DNA of 64,000 nucleotides from Skermanella stibiiresistens SB22 (GTDB taxonomy: Bacteria > Pseudomonadota > Alphaproteobacteria > Azospirillales > Azospirillaceae), in contig NZ_AVFL01000017.1 in assembly GCF_000576635.1 (NCBI RefSeq), positions 62,001-126,000 of the forward strand, written 5' to 3'. The number at the start of each line of letters is the position of its first letter. Positions within the stretch are counted from its first letter, which is position 1. The notes below the pieces were generated by a model. That model made no database searches. It saw nothing but the letters and a program-made list of their open reading frames with translations, and had not been told where the DNA came from. Made by a program: the position numbers and the translations under genes. Shown here piece by piece: positions 59,723 to 64,000 of the stretch.

Positions 59723-60721
59723 TCAGCGGAGCTTCTGGGCCTCCGCGGTCACCGTCTGGACGAACTCGCCGATGTTGCTCTTGGCGAACTCGTCGATCAC
59801 CGGCGCCGTGGCCTTGCGGAAGGCGGCGCGGTCCACCTGGGTGATCTTGACGCCGAGTGTCGGCAGCAGCTCGATCAGCCGGTTGTCATCCGCCAGGGCG
59901 AGGCTCCTCTGGTGCTCGACGGCCTCCTTGGCGGCCGTCCGGATCGACTGGCGATCCCCATCGTTCAGCTTGTCCCAGGTGCGCTTCGACATCAGGAAGG
60001 GTGTCGTCTCGTACATGTGCCCGGTCAGCGCCAGGTTGGGCTGCACCTCGTGGAGCTTGGAATAGTAGAAGTTGGTGACGGGGTTCTCCTGCCCGTCGAC
60101 GGCGCCCTGCTGGAGGGCGATGTAAAGCTCGGAGAACTTGATCTGCTGGGTGTCGGCGCCGAGCGCCCGGAAGATGCTGACCGCGACGGGGCTGGGCGGT
60201 GTACGGATCTTCAGGCCCTTCAAGTCATCGGGCTTGGTGATCGGACGCTTGTTGTTCGAGGTGTGCCGGATGCCGTTGTCCATGTAGCCCAGCGTGATCA
60301 TGCCCTTGGCCTCCGCCTTCTTGGCGAGTTCCTCGCCAACCGGGCCATCGACCACCTTCCAGGCGTGCTCGGCGCTGTCGAACAGGTAGGGCAGCCCCAG
60401 CGCCGCGTATTCCGGCACCACATTCGAGACGGCGCCCTGCGAGTTGAGCGACATGTCGATCGATCCCGTCCGCATGCCGGTGATCATGGCGACGTCGTCG
60501 CCAAGCTGGGCGCTGCCGGCCACCTGGACCTCGATGCGCCCATTGCTGATCCGCTTGACCGCCTCGGCGAAGCGCTTGGCGCCCTCGTCACGCGGGTTGC
60601 CGGGTGCGGCGCCATGGCCAAGCGTCAGCTTGACCTCCTGGGCCTGTGCCAGGGCCGGGATAGAAGTCGCGGTGGCGGTGAAGCTGAGCAACGCCACGAG
60701 GCAAATGCCGATCTTCTTCAT
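59723..60721 (-). CDS. TRAP transporter periplasmic binding protein (DctP), third system
   Basis: 332 residues, Sec signal ending near ALAQAQ (about 28). EVKLTLGHGAAPGNPRDEG start, carboxylate Arg in GLKIRTPPSP and LQQGAVDGQENP hinge. Followed by dctQ and dctM, so this is the cognate receptor. Its gene begins 92 nt past a strong inverted repeat on the operon transcript. Confidence 0.92.
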   Translation of the reverse strand: MKKIGICLVALLSFTATATSIPALAQAQEVKLTLGHGAAPGNPRDEGAKRFAEAVKRISNGRIEVQVAGSAQLGDDVAMITGMRTGSIDMSLNSQGAVSNVVPEYAALGLPYLFDSAEHAWKVVDGPVGEELAKKAEAKGMITLGYMDNGIRHTSNNKRPITKPDDLKGLKIRTPPSPVAVSIFRALGADTQQIKFSELYIALQQGAVDGQENPVTNFYYSKLHEVQPNLALTGHMYETTPFLMSKRTWDKLNDGDRQSIRTAAKEAVEHQRSLALADDNRLIELLPTLGVKITQVDRAAFRKATAPVIDEFAKSNIGEFVQTVTAEAQKLR

Positions 60722-60812
60722 GTTTTCCTCCCCTTGCCGCGATCACGGGACCGCGCGCTGGTTTATTGTTGTTGTCCGGAATGCCGGGATTGGCCGGCAC
60801 GCGCCGACTCAA

Positions 60813-60894
60813 CCGTAGGTCGGGTAGAGCGCAGCGGCACCCGACAAGCAGGCGAGTTGGTGTCGGGTGCCGCTGCGCTCTACCCGACCTACGG
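60813..60894. repeat. 34-bp perfect inverted repeat, REP-like
   Basis: Two 34-bp arms, 60813-60846 and 60861-60894, pair without mismatch around a 14-nt loop. The arm begins CCGTAGGTCGGGTAGAGC and ends CACCCGACA, the pattern of the widespread REP-type palindromes. It lies in the 217-bp gap between the split transketolase and the TRAP receptor gene, where the RNA hairpin could stop 3' decay or reduce downstream expression. No transposase is nearby. Confidence 0.85.
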
Positions 60895-60938
60895 CTGCTA
60901 CGTCCGCCGCTATGCCAAAATTCCGACGGTGGGTTTCT

Positions 60939-61961
60939 TCATAGCCAGCCCTTGATGCTGGCCGACATGGCGTCGGTCGAGATGCCGTAGCGGTCGTGAA
61001 GGGTGGGCAGGGCGCCGGCCGCCAGGAACTCGTCCGGCAGGCCGATGTGCCGGAACTTCGGCGCGACCCCGGAGCGCAGCAGAACGCCGGCGACCGCCTC
61101 GCCCAAGCCGCCGATGACGCTGTGGTTCTCGGCGACCACCACCATGCGGCCGGTGCGGGAGCACTCGCGCAGGATTGTCTCGGTGTCCAGCGGCTTGATC
61201 GTCGGGACGTGCAGCACCGCCACGCCGACCCGGTCGGCCTCCAGCGCCTGCGCCACCTCCAAGGCTCGCATTGTCATGATGCCGGACGAGATGACGAGCA
61301 CGTCGGCGGCATCTCGCAGCATCTTGGCCTTGCCCAGTTCGAACTGGTAGCCGTACTCGTCCAGCACCAGGGGAACATGGCCGCGCAGCAGGCGCATGTA
61401 GACCGGCCCGTTGTGGTCGGCCATGGCGGGGACCGCCTGCTCGATCTCCAGCGCGTCGCACGGGTCGATCACGGTGAGGTTCGGCATGGCGCGGAACAGC
61501 GCCAGGTCCTCGGCGGCCTGGTGGCTCGGGCCATAGCCGGAAGTCAGGCCAGGCAGGGCGCAGACCACCTTTACGTTGAGGTTCTCCTCCGCGATCGTCT
61601 GGTGGATGAAGTCATAGGCCCGGCGCGACGCGAACACCGCGTAGGTCGTGGCGAACGGCATCATCCCCTCGTGGGCCATGCCGGCCGCCGCTCCCATCAG
61701 GAGCTGTTCGGCCATGCCCATCTGATAATAGCGGTCCGGAAACTCCTTCGCGAAGATGTGAAGGTCGGTGTACTTGCCGAGATCGGCGGTCATGCCGACG
61801 ATCTCCGGGCGGGTCTTGGCCAGTTCGACCAGCGCGTGGCCGAACGGCGCCGGCTTGGTCCGTTGACCCTCGGCGGCGATCGAGGCGATCATCGCCGAGG
61901 TCTTCAGGCGCGTCTTGGCGGCCGGAGCGGTGTTGGGCGAGGCGGTTTTGGGCGAGGTCAT
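60939..61961 (-). CDS. Transketolase C-terminal subunit (split transketolase)
   Basis: 340 residues from the ATG at 61961 with GGAGG five bases upstream. Holds the pyrimidine-binding half of a transketolase: catalytic Glu in MGMAEQLLMG (about 92-101), GYGPSHQAAEDLALFRAMPN, and the C-terminal third domain. A Pro/Ala/Thr-rich leader of about 20 residues precedes the fold. It overlaps the N-subunit gene by four bases, so the two are made together and form one active site. Relatives act in apiose, sulfoquinovose and other sugar pathways. Confidence 0.88.
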   Translation of the reverse strand: MTSPKTASPNTAPAAKTRLKTSAMIASIAAEGQRTKPAPFGHALVELAKTRPEIVGMTADLGKYTDLHIFAKEFPDRYYQMGMAEQLLMGAAAGMAHEGMMPFATTYAVFASRRAYDFIHQTIAEENLNVKVVCALPGLTSGYGPSHQAAEDLALFRAMPNLTVIDPCDALEIEQAVPAMADHNGPVYMRLLRGHVPLVLDEYGYQFELGKAKMLRDAADVLVISSGIMTMRALEVAQALEADRVGVAVLHVPTIKPLDTETILRECSRTGRMVVVAENHSVIGGLGEAVAGVLLRSGVAPKFRHIGLPDEFLAAGALPTLHDRYGISTDAMSASIKGWL

Positions 61962-62803
61962 GCGTTCCTCCCGGCGGCCAGGGCTTCGAGCGCCAGTTGC
62001 CATTCGTCGGCGTCGACGCGGATGAAGTGGTTCTTCTCGCGGGCTTCCAGGAACGGAACACCACAACCCATGCGAGTGTCGCAGACGATCATGCGGGGCT
62101 TCGGCTCGGCATGGGTCTTGGCGGCGTCGAAGGCGGCGATCACGGCGTCCATGTCGTTGCCATCGATCCGCTGGACGAACCAGCCGAACGCTTCCAGCTT
62201 GTCCACCAGCGGCTCGAACGCCATCACCTGGGTGGACGGGCCGTCCGCCTGCTGGTTGTTGACGTCGATGATGCCGATCAGGTTGTCCAGCTTCCAGTGG
62301 GCCGCCGACATGATGGCTTCCCAGACCGAACCCTCGTCCAGCTCGCCGTCGGAGAACAGGGTGTAGACGCGGGACGACGATCCCTTGCGCTTCAGCCCCA
62401 GCCCCATGCCGACCGCGATCGACAGGCCCAGGCCCAGCGACCCGCCGGACATCTCCATGCCGGGCGTGTAGGCGGCCATGCCCGACATCGGCAGGCGGCT
62501 GCCGTCGCTGCCATAGGTCTCAAGCTCCTCCTCCGGCACGATCCCGGCCTCGATCAGCGCCGCGTAGAGGGCGATGGCGTAATGGCCGTTCGACAGCAGG
62601 AACCGGTCGCGCTCCTCCCAATGGGGGTCCTCGGGGCGGTAGCGCATGGCGTGGAAGTAGGCGACGGCCAGCACGTCGGCGATGTCGAGCGCCTGCCCGA
62701 TATAGCCCTGGCCCTGGACCTCGCCCATCAGCAGCGCGTTGCGGCGAACGCGGTAGGCGCGCTCGGCCAGATCGACGTTGTGTCCGATCGGATTGGTTTC
62801 CAT
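61958..62803 (-). CDS. Transketolase N-terminal subunit (split transketolase)
   Basis: 281 residues from the ATG at 62803, with GGAG six bases upstream. The ThDP-diphosphate half: SDGELDEGS (Ser in place of the first Gly of the usual GDG) and DVNNQQADG. The donor-side GHPG motif of classical enzymes reads QGYIGQAL, so that His is missing, as is common in split forms. SNGHYAIALYA and SGGSLGLGL are retained. Follows the SDR gene after 50 nt. Confidence 0.88.
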   Translation of the reverse strand: METNPIGHNVDLAERAYRVRRNALLMGEVQGQGYIGQALDIADVLAVAYFHAMRYRPEDPHWEERDRFLLSNGHYAIALYAALIEAGIVPEEELETYGSDGSRLPMSGMAAYTPGMEMSGGSLGLGLSIAVGMGLGLKRKGSSSRVYTLFSDGELDEGSVWEAIMSAAHWKLDNLIGIIDVNNQQADGPSTQVMAFEPLVDKLEAFGWFVQRIDGNDMDAVIAAFDAAKTHAEPKPRMIVCDTRMGCGVPFLEAREKNHFIRVDADEWQLALEALAAGRNA

Positions 62804-62853
62804 GATCTTCTCCGGAAACATTGGCCCTGAGGCCGGGGACTCTGAGGGCGCGA

Positions 62854-63603
62854 TCAATGGATCAGCATGCCGCCGTTGACGTCGATGGTGGCGCCGGTGA
62901 TGTAGGAGGACAGGTCGGACGCCAGGAACAGGCAGGCGCGCGCCACGTCGTCGGCATCACCCAGCCGGTTCAGCGGAATGCCCTTGAGGATCTCGACCTT
63001 CAGCTCGTCGGTCAGCTTGCCGCCGGTGATGTCGGTCTGGATCAGGCCGGGGGTCACCGAATTGACGCGGATGCCGTCCGGGCCCATCTCGCGGGCCATC
63101 GCCTTGGCGAGACCGAGCGCTCCGGCCTTGGCGGCGCTGTAGTGCGGGCCGCCGAAGATGCCGCCGCCGCGCTGGGCCGACACGGACGACATGCAGACGA
63201 TCGAGCCCGAGCGCTGCTCGCGCATGTGGGGAATGACGGCTTGGCTCATGTACAGCGTGCCGCGCAGGTTGACGTCGAGCACGGCGTCATAGTTCGCGGG
63301 GGCGATGTCCATGAACTTCAGGGGCTGCGTGATGCCGGCGTTGTTGATCAGCACGTCGACCCGGCCGAACTCGCCGACGACCTGCTGGATCGCCGCGACG
63401 CAGGCGTCCTTGTCGGTCACGTCGCAGGCGATGCCGCGATGGGCCTCGCCCAGTTCGGACGCGGCGGCCTGAGCCTGCCCGGCGTCGAGGTCGAGGATGA
63501 TCGCGCGGCCGCCATGCAGGGCGAACAGCTTGGCGGTGGCCCGCCCGATGCCGCGGCGCGACGCGGCGCCAGTGATCACGCACACCTTGTTTGCCAGGAG
63601 CAT
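62854..63603 (-). CDS. SDR-family oxidoreductase heading the transketolase/TRAP cluster
   Basis: 249 residues. Nucleotide loop TGAASRRGIGRA (two residues longer than usual), NNAG, Ser in MSSVSAQ and YSAAK. C-terminal ITGATIDVNGG is typical of FabG-like polyol or hydroxyacid dehydrogenases. First gene of the run, divergent from a LysR regulator. It likely interconverts an alcohol and a ketone to supply a ketose donor or handle the product of the transketolases; inference only. Confidence 0.88.
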   Translation of the reverse strand: MLLANKVCVITGAASRRGIGRATAKLFALHGGRAIILDLDAGQAQAAASELGEAHRGIACDVTDKDACVAAIQQVVGEFGRVDVLINNAGITQPLKFMDIAPANYDAVLDVNLRGTLYMSQAVIPHMREQRSGSIVCMSSVSAQRGGGIFGGPHYSAAKAGALGLAKAMAREMGPDGIRVNSVTPGLIQTDITGGKLTDELKVEILKGIPLNRLGDADDVARACLFLASDLSSYITGATIDVNGGMLIH

Positions 63604-63752
63604 TTCCTCATCCCTTCAATATTGTTGTGGATCGCGGGGCCTTGTCTGTCTGTTCAGGCTCCCGACCATTGAGATGAGTTTAATTACTTGAAATGATTTG
63701 CTCAAATGAATAATATCGCCGATGGATGAACTGATTTCATGCGAATGCGGCG
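63604..63752. promoter_or_regulatory. Divergent SDR/LysR promoter region
   Basis: 149 bp, AT-rich from 63668. It contains ATTTG-CT-CAAAT (63696-63707), a 12-bp inverted repeat, and a TTGA...TCAA pair just around it (63688-63705), compatible with a LysR recognition site. Confidence 0.5.
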
Positions 63753-64000
63753 ATGCGATACAGGCTTTCAATCAAGGCAATTCAAGCATTTGAAGCGGCC
63801 GCGAGACTCGGTTCCTTCGCTGTCGCAGCGGAGGAACTGGCCGTTACTCCCTCGGCGGTAAGCCATCAGGTGAAATTGCTTGAACAGCAGATCGGTATCG
63901 ACCTGTTCCACCGCGTCCACCGCGCCGTTGTCCTGACCGATGCCGGCAAATACTACGCGGCGGAAGTGATCGGCGCCTTCGCGCGCATCGAGTCCGCGAC
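63753..64000 (+). CDS. LysR-family regulator, partial (runs off the window)
   Basis: The first 82 codons of an open frame from the ATG at 63753. They read as a LysR winged helix: AIQAFEAAARLGSFAVAA, then TPSAVSHQVKLLEQQIG and DLFHRVHR, close to the GcvA-type subgroup. Divergent from the SDR gene and probably the regulator of the transketolase/TRAP cluster. The effector domain lies outside the window. Confidence 0.85.
   Translation, partial: MRYRLSIKAIQAFEAAARLGSFAVAAEELAVTPSAVSHQVKLLEQQIGIDLFHRVHRAVVLTDAGKYYAAEVIGAFARIESA

Noticed and set aside
60813-60894. Inverted repeat as the ends of an insertion sequence
   Set aside because: The arms are only 14 nt apart with no room for a transposase and no target duplication seen.
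60939-62803. Split transketolase as SqwGH (sulfoquinovose) or AptAB (apiose)
   Set aside because: No isomerase, kinase or sulfolactaldehyde enzyme of those pathways is in the cluster.
1-64000. tRNA, rRNA, CRISPR arrays, prophage or integrase genes
   Set aside because: No sequence with those features was found on reading the gaps; nearly all of the window is protein coding.

Overview
The window is GC-rich, densely coded DNA with short intergenic gaps, many ATGA stop/start overlaps and an unusually high density of solute importers. Together with three complete TRAP transporters, three ABC importers and GntR/TetR/LysR/MocR regulators, this fits a soil or plant-associated alphaproteobacterium (Rhodospirillales/Rhizobiales-like), probably a catabolic region of a large chromosome or chromid. 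I saw no rRNA, tRNA, CRISPR array, transposase or phage gene. The placement is an inference from style, not from a marker gene.

Layout. 1-4.8 kb: minus-strand operon of a PotABC-type ABC importer (two permeases, ATPase), a FrlD-like PfkB kinase and a FrlB-like SIS deglycase, headed by two perfect 14-bp LacI-type operators. This looks like uptake and breakdown of an Amadori compound such as fructoselysine. 4.85-10.4 kb: a DUF2062 membrane protein, and a TRAP importer (TakP-like, TAT-exported binding protein) with a cytoplasmic gamma-glutamyltransferase-fold hydrolase. 10.6-13.1 kb: an orphan histidine kinase, a GFA-family protein and a TetR regulator. 13.2-15.8 kb: acyl-CoA dehydrogenase, acyl-CoA phosphotransferase and DUF6285 protein, overlapping head to tail; the trio resembles LvaC-LvaA-LvaB, which removes a 4-hydroxyl from acyl-CoAs by phosphorylation and elimination.

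15.8-25.5 kb: minus-strand operon of an ABC importer, FAD oxidoreductase, TauD-type dioxygenase, NtaA/DszA-type flavin monooxygenase and a four-domain rhodanese protein, a candidate organosulfur scavenging system. 25.7-31.7 kb: an SDR lacking the catalytic Tyr, a SARP/BTAD-TPR regulator, a methyltransferase, methanethiol oxidase (MtoX) and a SCO1/SenC copper chaperone. 31.7-35.1 kb: MocR regulator divergent from a flavin-binding protein, and a class III nucleotide cyclase. 35.2-40.1 kb: a second TRAP importer, an SDR and a divergent GntR/FCD regulator. 40.1-44.6 kb: TetR regulator with divergent aldo/keto reductase, a chemoreceptor and an unknown gene.

44.6-53.8 kb: one plus-strand operon of TetR, SDR, acyl-CoA synthetase, a LivKHMGF-type importer and two crotonase-fold proteins, for CoA-dependent use of an imported carboxylic acid. 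53.85-63.6 kb: a minus-strand cluster of an SDR, a split transketolase, a third TRAP importer, a full-length transketolase with altered phosphate-site residues, a second TRAP binding protein and a threonate-dehydrogenase-like enzyme, with a 34-bp perfect inverted repeat inside it and a divergent LysR gene cut by the window end. The strongest candidates for something undescribed are the transketolase/TRAP cluster, the rhodanese/dioxygenase/monooxygenase operon and the SARP-methyltransferase-MtoX neighbourhood.
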